A stretch of DNA of 64,000 nt from Tipula vernalis (taxonomy: Eukaryota > Arthropoda > Insecta > Diptera > Tipulidae), in the NCBI GenBank assembly GCA_958295665.1, contig OY282559.1, positions 132,411,241 through 132,475,240 on the forward strand, read 5' to 3'. This document shows positions 45,300-57,029 of the stretch, one piece after another. The translations under genes and the position numbers were made by a program. How positions within the stretch are numbered: the stretch's first letter is position 1; each line of letters opens with the position of its first letter. The notes below the pieces were generated by a model. The model made no database searches. It was not told where the DNA came from and saw only the letters and a program-made list of their open reading frames with translations.

Positions 45300-48200
45300 T
45301 AAAAGTAGAAAAATTCTATGAACTATTTTGAAACTTATGGGGTCTGACACACCTAGTGCGTTGTTTAAAATTCATAACTTCAAAAAATTTTAAATCTTTG
45401 AATTGAGAATTTTTTTCAATATTTTGAGAGATTTTAAATTAATAAATGCTATGAGTTAAGTCGACATTCGAATTTGTTGACTTATTATGGATTTCAAAAT
45501 TTAAAATTTTTAAATTTTTTTAAATTCCAAGAAAGTTTTAAAATTCTAACTATTGCACATTTCCAATTTTTAAAATCGAAGTAAATTTTAAATTGGAATA
45601 TGCTTGTTAAAAGATTAAAAAATTTAGTTTACTATGAAATTGATTTATAAAAATACGATCCAATTTGTAGCTTGAAATTTTGTAAAGTCCCTAGGAATTT
45701 TTAAAAACTCAAATTCACAATAAACTTGTTAATTTGAATTATAATTATTATTTCTGAATTTAAAAAAATTTCGGAATAGGTAGTTTTAATTAAAATTTCA
45801 ATCAATTTAAAAAAATAAATGACTAACTCATTTGAAAATAGGTTTAATACCTATATCTAGTGCGGATTTTAAAATTTTAGTAAGTGTTGTGAAATACTTC
45901 GAAATTTAGATTTATCTACCTAGTTTTTGAAAATATAATTTTTGGTTTAAAAATTTAATTTCGATAAACTAAGTATAAAATTAAATTTCGGAGCCTACAC
46001 ATTTTAACAATTATAAAAAAAAAAAAAAAGAAGAAGTGTTGTTACCAATTCATTATATAACGTGAATCATACAAACAGGTCATATAACTAAATTAAGTAA
46101 TTTGCTTTTTATTTGTGTTACCGTTTTTCCGGCAAAGCCAATATTAAATGCTTACTAGACGTTATACTTTTATTGTTTCTGTGTATAATGTAATAAATTT
46201 TGTTAATAAATTTTGTATAAAAACTCAAGCAAATGAAATATAAAAATCAGAATAAATTTACCTTCAATCGTGTGTTTATTTCATTCTCAAGATTATTAAG
46301 ACCCCACCAGTGGTAATTTTAATAATCATCAAATATAACAAGTTCTGAGCAGAGGCGAGAACTTTACAATAAGAATTTTCACAATTTCTCTGAATTTCAA
46401 AATGGTAAAAAACCGAATTTTGAAAATTTCTTAAATGCACCCAGTTTTATAATTCAAATCACTTGTAATGTAAAATTTTACCAACTAAAAATGTTAGAAG
46501 AAACGATTTTTTAATTGAATTTTTTATTTAGGAGTGCAGAAATCTAAAACTCAAATTTTCAAAAATTTTAAATCATTGAATTGCGTTTTGTAAAAAAATT
46601 CGAATCTTTTAATATTGTGAAAGATTTAAAATATGTAATATGCTACGAATTACCCCAATATTTGGATTTTTCTACTTTTAAAAAATGTGTTTCAGTTTAT
46701 TTAATTTAAAAATCGTATTTCGATAAATTATGCACAATATAGAATTAAAACTTTCAGAGTCTCCAAATGTTAAAAATTATAATATTCTAAAATTTAAAAA
46801 AAAAAAACCTAATTTGCTGCTTTGAAATTTGGAATTTTAGAGTCTAAAATAGGAATTTTTAAAATTCCTTTAATTTCCAAATTCAAATTAACTTTTTGAA
46901 TTGTAACATTGTTTTGTTGAATAAATGATTAAAAAATTATTTTTTAAGTGGACTCAAATTTTTCAGAAAGTATCAGAACCTTATTAGAATTGAAATTTTT
47001 GATTTAGATTTTTCAGGAACCATACAAGTCAACAAAAGATTCAAGTTTTAATTGATTTGGATTAAAATTTTAATTTCAGAATAATTAAAATATCAACATT
47101 ATGAGGTTTTATACTTAGTGCGAGTTTAAAATTAAATTCCTAAGAAATTTAAATTTTTGAACTAAGTAAATTTTTAAATTATTTTAAGGGATTTAAAATT
47201 GAAACATGCCTTGGAATTATTCAACATTTCGATGTTTCTGCTTACTATGGATTTTAAATTGCCAAAAATAAAAAACACGAATTTTCAAAAATTTCAAGAT
47301 AATTTTAAAATTCTAAATTAACTGTTGTAACAACTCTAAAATCAAACCAATTTTTAAATCGTAATATCCTGCTTAAGAGGTTTAAAATAATTTTTTTCAA
47401 ATAAAATCTAATTTTTCTAAAAATCGAAATCAGAATTGATATTTTGAATTCAGCATTGAAAATTCGGATTTTTGAATATTTTTAAAACTTAGTTAGCAAT
47501 GAATTTGTTCTATAAAAAGAGAACAAAACTAGTAGTAATTTTAAACCAAGAAATTTTCCTTGAATTTTCAAAAGACTAAAATTTATACTAAACATGTTAA
47601 ATTTGGTTATAATATCATTTTCAATATTTCCAAAAATTTTAGAATAGTTTTAATTTAAATTTCATTTAATTTTATAAAAATAAATTACTCTTTTGGAAAT
47701 AAGTTTAATACTTTTTAAAATTCAATTGCAAGATATTTAAAAAAAAAACATTTTTTAATAATCAATAATTCATTTGTAAAATTAGATTTAACAAACTACG
47801 AACTTAAAATTTAACAAACTACAAATTTTTCAATCGTGAAAATATACAATTGTTTAATTGAATTTTTTATCTAGTATTGGAATTATAAAGTCAATATGTT
47901 AGAAATATCAGAATGTTTATTGTTTCGAAAGTTTTAAATTAAAAAACATTCTATAAACTATTTCCATACTTATGAAGTCCTGCATCTAGTGCGGATTCTA
48001 AAATTTTAGTAAGTGCTGTGGAATACTTCAACATTTTGGTTTATCTACTTATTTTTTGAATATATTTAATATTTCGGAAGTCTGAAATTAAAAAAATTCT
48101 TTAGAATACTTCGGCAATATTATGAAGTCTTACAGATAGTGCAGAATTTGAAAATTCAAATTTTCAAGAAATGTTAAATCATTGAATTGAGTTTTAATAA

Positions 48201-49460
48201 AAAATTTCGAATCTTTTAATATTGTGAAAGTTTTAAAATATAGTATATAATATGCTACGAATTACCCCAACATTTGGATTATTCTACTTTTAAAGAATGT
48301 ATTTCAGTTTATTCAGTTTAAAAATCGAATTGCGATAATTATAAATACCTAATTTGCTAGTAGGGTTTTGAAAATTTACAAATTAAATAATGTAAACATT
48401 TCAAATTTTGAAATTCAAATTAATTTTTTAAATTGTAAAACCGTTTTGTTGGTTCAGGCTTTTCAGGAAATATACATGCTTGTATATTTGGTAAAATTTG
48501 GCTTAATAGTATAAAATTGTATCAACGAAAGATTCAATTTTTCACTTGGTTTGGATTAAAATTTTAATTTCAGAATAATTAAAATATCAACACTTATGGG
48601 ATTTTATACCTAGTGGGGAGCTTAAAATTCAAATTTTCAAGATATTTTAAATCTTTGAATTGCGAAAATTGGCCTGGACTTATTCAACATTTGGATTTTT
48701 CTGTTTAGTATGGATTTTAAATTGCCAAAAAGTCCAAGATAATTTTAAAATTCTAAATTAATTTTTAAATCTTAATATCCTGCTTAAAATGTTAAAAATT
48801 AATTTTTTCAAATCAGCATAGAACATTCGGATTTTCGAATATTTTTAAAACTTAGTCTACAATGAATTTGTTCTATAAAAACAGAACAAAACTCATAGTA
48901 ATTTGAAACCAAGAAATTTTCCTTGAATTTTTAAAAGACTCAAATTTATACTAAATTTGTTAATTTCGGTTAAAATATCATTTTCAGTATTTCCAAAAAT
49001 TTCGGAATAACTTTAATTCAAATTTCAGTCAATTTTTTAAAAATAAATGACCAACAAGCATCTTTTAAAACTTGGTTTAATCGTTTTCAGAATTCAGTTC
49101 CAATAAATTTTAAAATGGACACATTTTTAGAATTTGAAAATCTAAACTAAAAAAAATCTGTGAATTATTTCAACATCTACAGGATACTATACTTAGTGCG
49201 GAGTACGGACTATAAAATCCAAATTTTAAAGAAATTTAAGTCTTTGAACTAAGTTTTATGTAAATATTCCGAATTTTTAATATTTTGAAATATTTAAAAT
49301 TAATAAATACTACGAATTTCTTTGGCATTTGGATTTCTCCACGAAGCTTTTAAAAATGGAATTTTGGAATTTAAAAATGGAATTTCGATAAACTTCAAAA
49401 TTCTTTCAAAAGCCCCAAATATTAAAAGGCAAGAAGTCTTTGTAGAAGTCACTGATTAAG
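45300..49460. repeat. Decayed AT-rich long-period repeat
   Basis: Long stretches recur at intervals of about 1.4-1.6 kb. A segment from AAAATTCGGAT past GAATTTGTTCTATAAAA and CCAAGAAATTTTCCTTGAAT occurs near 47460-47690 and 48825-49050, with a fainter copy near 45640-45830. A segment with CGAATCTTTTAATATTGTGA and ATGCTACGAATTACCCCAA occurs near 46600 and 48208. A short marker, CTAGTGCGGA or a variant of it, appears near 45352, 45858, 47117, 47983, 48145, 48632 and 49192. Copies are diverged with many indels. No coding frame. Probably an old tandem or segmental amplification. Confidence 0.65.
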
Positions 49461-49990
49461 ATTAACATTTTAATTTCGATAGCAAGTAGTTAAAACAATT
49501 TTTTTGAAATCATTCGGTTTAATCTTTGCAAGCCTTTCCTCCCCTCCCCCTACCCCCATTGTCGCATCCCAAATACAAATAATCCAATTCGATCTCACTC
49601 ATCTTATTATATTCTCAAACCTAGCTTCTAGCCGTAACAATAGTTCTTGCTAAAGTTATCTTTAGTTATACTAGTGTACGTCAGATGTCTATAGTTGTTC
49701 ACAAAATTTATCACACTTCCTTAATATTTTCTGAATTTGTTTTGCTTATCAACAACTTTTAAACTTGAAGTTTTTTCAGAATTGTACAAAATTTCTGCTG
49801 CCATCTTTGTAATGTCTATTAACTTAGTGACCGACCACACAGCTTGTAGTAGCTTTTATTTCAAGTTGAGTCTTTGTTATCTAAATTTTATAAATTTTGG
49901 TTTAAATAAGCCAACTATTACAAGAAAATGAAAACGATTTTCTTAACCGATGCTGAAATTCAAATATTTGTGAAAATAACATACAAGTAG
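49461..49990. other. Interval with a pyrimidine tract; candidate polypurine tract of the - strand BEL copy
   Basis: CTTTCCTCCCCTCCCCCTAC and a short C run at about 49531-49557 are a strong purine tract on the - strand, standing out in AT-rich DNA. On that strand it lies downstream of the BEL/Pao RNase H remnant and could be the element's plus-strand primer. No LTR could be recognised beyond it. Nothing else seen. Confidence 0.4.
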
Positions 49991-50710
49991 TCCTTCGATC
50001 CGGATTGTACTTGTGGATCTTTGTTAAAGGGTGTTTACACCTATGTGTCTGAATTTTTCTGGAAAAAGGAATGGTCCCGTCCACCTTGATCTTTTGTTTG
50101 CTAAATCAGTTTCGATTGGCTACGAAAGCTTATAACTTTGTGACATCATCGTTGTGACTTATCCAACCCAAAACCATGGTAGAATCCGTCCAAGCCAACA
50201 ATTCTACATCTTGGTATAGTTCGTGGTGTTTTTAGCTTACACTAGAAGCCTGGATAACAGATGCGCTGCAATTAGTTCCAGTCTTGGAACTGTCAGTTTT
50301 CTTTTGATTCGTACAACTTTGGTTTTTGCTACCAACAAGCTTGCTGTATCGAATGTGTTTGTGGACTTAAATAAACCACTGCTGCATAGGCTTGTTGTGA
50401 AGCATAAGCAAATTCGTATAGCTCCAATTTTTGTGGAGACGCTGTTTTGACTCATCTGGGTGGTTTTATTCTGCTTAATTCCGCTAATCCGGTTTTACAT
50501 TTTATCCTCTCTTGTTCTATAGTTTCTGGCAGCTTTTCCACTGTAAATCAGCTCTCAGAATTTCTTGCATTAAGAGCTTTGCTGCTCTCATCTGGTGATA
50601 GCCAGCCGATCGGATCAAATAGTTTTGAAGATTTGAACAATAATAGACGTTCCTTTGGTTCTAGGGTTTATGTCCCTGGATTTCACGGTATTGAATTCCT
50701 GGAAGTTTAA
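49990..50710 (-). pseudogene. pol: RT thumb and RNase H remnant, BEL copy 1
   Basis: RNase H and preceding thumb of Pol. Motifs from several frames: LFDPIGWLSP and KLLMQEI (thumb), a degraded FAYASQQAYAAVVYL (normally GFADASxxAYAA, so the first Asp is changed to Tyr), LLVAKTKVVRIKRKLTVPRLELIAAHLL (the BEL-typical RLEL motif, near 50290) and LLAWTDSTMVLGWIS with the WTDS Asp. The order and the RLEL and WTDS motifs are characteristic of BEL/Pao. Stops and frame changes occur every 50-100 bases, so it cannot code. Confidence 0.75.
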
Positions 50711-51770
50711 ACAATTATAAGTATTCCAGTTTCCCGGGAATGTTTTGAATATTTGTCGGGAATGCAAAATCCAATTTCAAAACTCCTCTAAATGTCGTTT
50801 ATTAGCTTCATAGAATTAATCAGAAACGCATAGGTGAAAGATACAATGCTATAAAATAAGACATGTTATAGATTTAGAAGGTAGAGTACTGGATATTGTG
50901 TTAGAAAGTCACATCAGCTGGAACACTTAAGAGAGTTTGCTGGAATGGTTCCTAAATAAAAATAGGACTTTGCGAGGTAAAATAGTTTAAATGAGCGATG
51001 AACGAATGTTGAGCAATGTCATCCAGCTATAAAATGTTCTCAACAGACCAAAAATAGACCAAGAATAGCTTAGGAATTTAGTTTAGTTTATTTGATGAGA
51101 ACAGACAATTATTATTTACCGCAAAAACTTTAAATCTTCCAAAAGAAAAATTGGACATTAGATTAAATAAAGATGTTGTCTCTATTGTATCCAAATTACT
51201 CGAGTTGCAAAATATTCGGGTAGTCGACTACATTTATTTTAATACTCGAGTTAACCGAGTACCCGGGTTTTAAATGATTTATCATGCCCGTCGTATTGCC
51301 CCGTCTGGAGCTACATTCTGATCATGTAACAAATGACATTTTTTTGTGATTTCATATTAAAATATTATAGAGTTGGTCACTAAAAAGCAAATCTAACAGT
51401 TGGTTTTAAAAGTGATTATTTCAAAGAATCTAGCCCTGATCATGGATCTTTGGCAATTAGTTAACTTTAGTTTACTTTCATGGTCGTTGAGAAACTAATT
51501 CTAATTTTTGTGGCGGAATAAATTCATATTAATCGGCGGAGTCAAATTCATTTGGAAATGAATTAATTTCGACGATAAATTTGAATTTATTCCACGTTAA
51601 CTAAATAAGAATTAAATGCAATATGAATTAAATCCGCGATATTTAACTTTTAAAAACTGAATTAAGTCCACGCGAAATTATTTTATTTGAAAAAATGAGC
51701 AAACATCTTCCCGCTGAGTTATTTCGTGTCGCTGAATCAAATTACCCGGGTAATCGATCAAATTACTTAG
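50711..51770. repeat. Probable insertion inside BEL copy 1, with hairpin
   Basis: AT-rich DNA without Pol similarity separating RT palm from thumb. It contains an imperfect palindrome at 51513-51597 (GGAATAAATTCA...TGAATTTATTCC outer ends). Near 51200-51260 and 51735-51830 it has partly inverted motifs built around ACTCGAGT, CCCGGGT and TCGA. A non-autonomous insertion is possible but the ends are not defined. Confidence 0.35.
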
Positions 51771-52059
51771 GCAGTCGAGTATTTGGAAAAGGACCAAAAT
51801 ATACCTGTACCTGGGTACTCTAAAATCAGTATTAGATACCCGAATTGTCTCATTAATAAAGTTTTCTCAAGATCCAGGGATGAGCTCATAATCCGAAATG
51901 GACTAAATTGTGAGGAGAACCAATTTAAAAAACAATCCACCGTCAAACCGACGTCCGCCGAAAATGAGAGCAGTTCTCCATTAGCAGATGGGTTTCTAAC
52001 CAAAGTTATATAATCATTGGGCTCAGCTCCACCAACTAATGGCAATATGTTAAGTAAAA

Positions 52060-52820
52060 TCAAAGCTTTATGGTGGGGTTAAACATTTCATGGCAATGTG
52101 ATAATTTAAATTTCATTTCTCCATCAATAGATTCTATTGATCCTTTTGTTCGTAGGTTCTCCGGACCGATGGTAAAGATTTCAGCTAAATTTGATGCCCA
52201 CTTGTGCAAAGGAAATCGTCCGCCCTGTGCAGGTCTTACCAACTGTTGTTGAATGGTTACTACCTTTTCAACGATGTCATCCCCCGTAAGTAGGATCATC
52301 TATGTAAAAATCTCTTTCCATTATCTTTGCTGCTGTTAGATATTTGTTGTTGAGAAACTTCGCTGCTGATTTCCATAGGTGGCTGTTTTTAGTTTGTATT
52401 CTTCTATTGGTTGTGGCTTATTTGTTCGCCACAATATTCGTTGCAGGTTCTGGTGAATATGTTGTATCCAAATTTGTCGGAACATTTTTCCCGCATCTGT
52501 TGTTATAACGAATTTGTTTGTTCATCACCTCATCATTATGCCCGGCCATCATTATTTTGTTCAGGGCTAGTCCCGATTATGTTTTATAGGATGCATCGAA
52601 CACTACTCTCAGTTTCGTGGTAGTACTCCCATGGTTGTCACTCAATGATGTAGTATGTAGTATGTTAGACTATCACCTGGCTCATTTTTCACTGGCTGCA
52701 TTTTCCTTGCCTTAGATAATCTTCTATAAATTCGTGGTAGAACTTAGCGAATGGCTTATTCCTCATAAATTTCTTTTCAATCTGCAGTAACCGTGCTACT
52801 ACCTTCTTTCTGAATTCTCC
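52060..52820 (-). pseudogene. pol: Reverse transcriptase remnant, BEL copy 1
   Basis: From 52820 downward: RNKPFAKFYHEFIEDYL, STTTKLRVVFDASYKT, ITTDAGKMFRQIWIQ (motif A region; the usual ADxEKMFRQ), QRILWRTNKP, YKLKTATYGN (normally NTVTYG) and MILLTGDDIVEKVVTIQQQL followed by GGRFPLHKWASNLAE. In BEL/Pao the YVDDLLTG box precedes these last residues; here its first part is corrupted. Assignment to BEL/Pao is good, but the sequence is broken by stops and frame changes. Confidence 0.75.
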
Positions 52821-53389
52821 AAGTAAAGAGGGTTGAAATTTTAAAGTTAAGTGTACAACGTATTTTCCAAATTGGTAATCGCGCTGTTGTCTCGTGCTGA
52901 TGGCATCATTTTCTATTAATAAAGCTAATTGTTGCCCAATTGTTATTAAATGCGGCAGATGTGCCTATTTGTTGGTGTCAAAGCCAACCCCTGGAACATT
53001 GTCGGATTATTTCTTAAACACCATTGTCTCAAACTTAATCTCAAAGGAACTTCTCATAGAGTCATCGTGATTCGTTTTCCAGTTTTTTAGTCAAGGTTAA
53101 GATTATTATTGAGTTCGACAATTCAATTAATTTTTTTTGTAGAGGCTTCTCAATCGTATTGTTTGCCGGTTTATGTGTTGTTATAATTCCAGCTTTGTTG
53201 GATCTGACACCATTTTTGTGTTGTTCAAGTTTATTTGGGTCTCTGAACCGCCTCCATTTTCTTTCCGACAACGACAAAAACAGCGTGGAAGATAACATTT
53301 GTCTCACGGCAACAGTCGAAGGAAGAGTCAGAACCAGAACTGAAGCTCGCAGCAACCCAGATAATTAAGATTGAACCACATCGGTACTT

Positions 53390-54260
53390 CCGTAAAGAAC
53401 TTCAGCCATTGATGAAAGGGACAATATTCGAAAAGAAATACGAATTAACGGCTTGAAATCCAGTCATCAGCAATGATGAAATATTACGATTACCTGGATG
53501 TTTGCAAAATCAGAACTATAAATGAGTAAAAAGCTTCCCATAATCCTACGGAAGGAAAGCACGATCAGCAAACGAATAATTGAAAATGGGGCAAACGTTA
53601 GCAATAAATTCTGGACCATGAATAGTAGAAACTTGGCACGGCACATTATATAGAATTACATGTTTCAGTTTTAAACAATCCTCAACCCATCTAATAGGGG
53701 ATCTACCGACTGCAAAATTACTCGTTCATGTCCGTTCATCAAGGTGGCTATAGATTATACCGGACCGATTCAACTGAAAAAAAGATAGGAAGAGGTCAAA
53801 CCATGTACAAAGGGTACATTGGGGTGTTTGTGTGCATGGCCACCAAGGTCTTATTATTATGTAGAAGTAGTCGCGGGTTAACCATAGAAGCATTTACAGC
53901 AACCTATCGTAGACTCACGTCATGCATGGGTTTGTGTACAGATATCTATTCGGACAATGGGATTGCCTTTGTTAGTACGGATCGAGTATTGAAACAACAA
54001 AGTAATAAGATTGTAACCCTACAACAGGAAATTCTCGACCATATAGTCAGTCCTGTAAGACGATTCGGAAAACTTGAAGATTTTAACACCTAGACATTTT
54101 TTAATAGGCGGGCCAAACATCTAACAACAACAACACCTCAATCAAGCGGCAACCAGGAACACTGACTAAAGGCGAATCAAGATTCATCTGACATTATTGG
54201 CCTTTAAGAGCGTCTGCTCTCACTAATATCTATCGTGGAGCTAGTTACCGTGAGATGAAC
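53390..54260 (+). pseudogene. pol: BEL/Pao integrase remnant, + strand
   Basis: Integrase would insert BEL cDNA. + strand pieces: ISNDEILRLPGCLQN (pre-integrase segment, normally LRVGGRL), then after breaks VAIDYTGPIQLKK with the first catalytic Asp (codon at 53754). The 121-codon frame 53728-54093 reads YKGYIGVFVCMATKVLLLC, LTIEAFTATYRRLTSCMG and TDIYSDNGIAFVST with the second catalytic Asp (SDNG). The segment with the Glu is not clear. The strand is opposite to BEL copy 1, whose remains end at about 53360, so RT/RNase H and integrase lie back to back. Confidence 0.75.
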
Positions 54261-55164
54261 TTTGATTGTGTAATATAATCTGATTACATATTGGAAAGAA
54301 ACCACTTAAACAGACCGCTTGATAAGAGGTCTTGCAATTATGCGTGGCAAAATACATTCTGCAACAACGATCTCAAATGAGTAGAATAAATTAGGGCAAT
54401 CAAATACTACTATTATCTAATAAAGAATTACCTAAAAAGAAGCGGAGAATTGGTAACACAACAGAACTACTGCTAGGTGACATGTTTGGGATATTTACTC
54501 AGAAAGAAGCAAGCCTAGACAAAAGCATAAATGACACACGTAAAAGCATAAATGACACACGACTAACAAAATATTCAATTCCCTTACCATACACTTGTTC
54601 TTACGACATTTATTCAGTAGTAGCTGATCCCATAGTAAAGGTAAGACAAGCCCAGCTTGATGAACTTCTAGTTACCGCGGTGTCTTAATAAACTCACAAA
54701 TGTTCATTTCAAATCATGTTTAGGAGGCTCAACTGCTAAGAAGCACAGGAGTAGGGCTGACATTTATTCACCATAAAATATTGTTGATATTAATTCTAGA
54801 GGTGTTTTTTCATATGTCCATTTCAAGTTATCATGGTTCAAGACGTCTTATCTCATTATGCAATAACTAAGCAACATACAATTTTGGCAAAGAAAGTGTA
54901 TTGAAGCGACATCCAGTGAACAGCAGGCTAAAGTGACTATTACACGCAAAATTATGTATAGTTTATAATTAATTCACATTTTCACACTTCTTTTTATTTT
55001 CTTAATTTTAAAATATTTCCACCTTTCTCCATTCCGTCTTCCATTCTAAAAAAGATGCCTGGAGTAATTTGAACCTTGTAACGTGGATCACCCTAAAGAG
55101 GCATACATATAGACGTACATCACAGTACTTAGGTATTTTGAGGTTAAAACCGCCCTATTAAAGC
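54261..55164. other. No recognised gene; small 20-bp duplication
   Basis: Mixed AT-rich DNA following the integrase remnant. AAAAGCATAAATGACACACG-type units occur twice in tandem at about 54520-54560. A 68-codon + frame at 54482-54688 spans this and resembles nothing known to me. Part of this may be the rest of the element that carried the integrase. Confidence 0.5.
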
Positions 55165-55171
55165 ATGTTTC

Positions 55172-56128
55172 TCATTCTCATCTCGTTCTCATCTTATTCT
55201 CATCTCATTCTCATCTCATTCTCATCTCATTCTAATCTCATTCTCATCTCATTCCCATTTCATTCTCATCTTATTCTCATATCATTCTCATCTCATTCTC
55301 ATCTATCATTCTCATCTCATTCTAATATCATTCTCATCTCATTCTCATCTATCATTCTCATCTGTCATTCTCATCTCATTCTCATTTCATTCTAGTCTCA
55401 TTCTCTTCTCATTCTCATCTCATTTTCATCTCATTCTCATCTCATTCTCATCTCTCATTCTCATCTTATTCTCATCTCATTCTCATCTTATTCTCATCTC
55501 ATTCTCATCTCATTCTCATCTCATTCTCATCTCATTCTCATCTCATTCTCATCTCATTTTCATCTCATTCTCATATCATTCTCATCTCATTCTCATCTCA
55601 TTCTCATCTCATTCTCATCTCATTCTCATCTCATTCTCATCTCATTCTCATCTCATTCTCATCTCATTCTCATCTCATTCTCATCTCATTCTCATCTCAT
55701 TCTCATCTCATTCTCATCTCATTCTCATCTCATTCTCATCTCATTCTCATCTCATTCTCATCTCATTCTCATCTCATTCTCATCTCATTCTCATCTCATT
55801 CTCATCTCATTCTCATCTCATTCTCATCTCATTCTCATCTCATTCTCATCTCATTCTCATCTCATTCTCATCTCATTCTCATCTCATTCTCATCTCATTC
55901 TCATCTCATTCTCATCTCATTCTCATCTCATTCTCATCTCATTCTCATCTCATTCTCATCTCATTCTCATCTCATTCTCATCTCATTCTCATCTCATTCT
56001 CATCCCATTTTCATCTCATTCTCATCTCATTCTCATCTCATTCTTATCTCATTCTCATCTCATTCTCTTCTCATTCTCATCTCATTCTCATCTTATTCTC
56101 ATCTCTCATTCTCATCTCATTCTCATAT
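55172..56128 (+). repeat. 11-bp minisatellite (CATCTCATTCT)n
   Basis: Almost 960 bp of TCATCTCATTC units. The central part (about 55560-56000) is nearly perfect; both edges carry variants (CTATCATT, CTTATTC, CTAATCT, CCCATTT). Predicted open frames are artefacts of the repeat. Confidence 0.97.
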
Positions 56129-56139
56129 GTCAACAACTG

Positions 56140-56600
56140 AGATTTGGTTGCCGTTGAGATTCAAAATGGACATTTTACACAATTAACAGCTAGAGAGATA
56201 TCTAAATTTAACATTATCGATGATGATCAGCTGTTATGTGATTTATCAATAATAGACATAACAGCAAGGTAAAGAACTGACTGTGAAATCGCAATATTAG
56301 AATACAAGTCAAATTTACAAGGATAATTCAGCAAAACAAAATATCAAAATGTTATATCCAATCTTTGGATAAAGCTTTGAGCACCAAATTAATTTGTGTT
56401 CATAATGATAAAGGGAACAACTGTCACAATTATGTGTGGATCAGGCACTTACGAACAGCAATTATTCGGATAAGGAATACTCAAGTTAGCTTCGGGATGT
56501 ATCTTAAGAGATAATCACGTGAGCATACTATCCTTTAATAAATTCGAAAGCACCATAGAGAACTTCGGAATTGCACCATACTTAAAGAAGATAGTGTTCA
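56140..56600 (+). pseudogene. Envelope-like glycoprotein remnant of an insect retroelement
   Basis: One + frame, interrupted by several stops, gives pieces such as LTAREISKFNIID, LLCDLSIIDITA, CEIAILEYKSN, KGTTVTIMCGSGTYEQQL and GILKLASGCILRDNHVSIL. The pattern (C-rich, GTGIL-L-GC-L-type block near the end) resembles the ectodomain end of insect retroelement envelope proteins of the errantivirus/baculovirus-F type, which some BEL and Gypsy elements carry. No fusion peptide, furin site or membrane segment can be seen, and the N-terminal part is not found. The stop-ridden frame cannot code. The resemblance is by motif only and moderately sure. It follows the + strand BEL integrase with the minisatellite between. 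Confidence 0.4.
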
Positions 56601-56763
56601 GGATCTTCACATAAAAAGAAAAATTTGTAAATATTTTGATTTATAATTTCATTAAATATGTAACTTATCTTGGTGTTGCACAGCAATTATATTTCTTTCA
56701 CTATATTTATGTTATATAATTCTGAAATCAATTTAAATTATTGCTGTTAATTTATTGTATTGC

Positions 56764-56878
<115 letters not shown>

Positions 56879-57029
56879 TATTTTATAATTTAAAGGCGAA
56901 AGCTTACCCGGTATTATCATTTCAGCTGATTTTTACATTAATAATTGGTTTACAAATTAGCTTTTGACAGTTATTGTGTGAATGGATTTCCATTTTTTCA
57001 CTGTTTTGTGTGCTTTTGTTACTTTGTAA
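56879..57029. other. Short interval, no gene
   Basis: AT-rich. GGCGAAAGC at about 56893 recurs in both arms of the adjacent inverted repeat. Nothing coding. Confidence 0.5.

Larger units (their letters stand above)
49990..53360 (-). mobile_element. Decayed BEL/Pao retrotransposon, - strand (copy 1)
   Basis: - strand pieces in BEL/Pao order: the RT start (about 52800-52500), the palm (52300-52060), the RT thumb (50710-50460) and RNase H (50460-49990). Between palm and thumb about 1 kb (50711-51770) does not look like Pol and may be an insertion. Gag and protease were not recognised; integrase is absent on this strand. Heavily mutated. Confidence 0.7.

Noticed and set aside
51286..51320. + strand PRLEL motif as a BEL RNase H fragment
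   Set aside because: Only about five residues match and the flanks give no further BEL motif; likely chance.
55165..55395. Open frame in the 11-bp minisatellite
   Set aside because: Artefact of the repeat unit; no start context or family resemblance.
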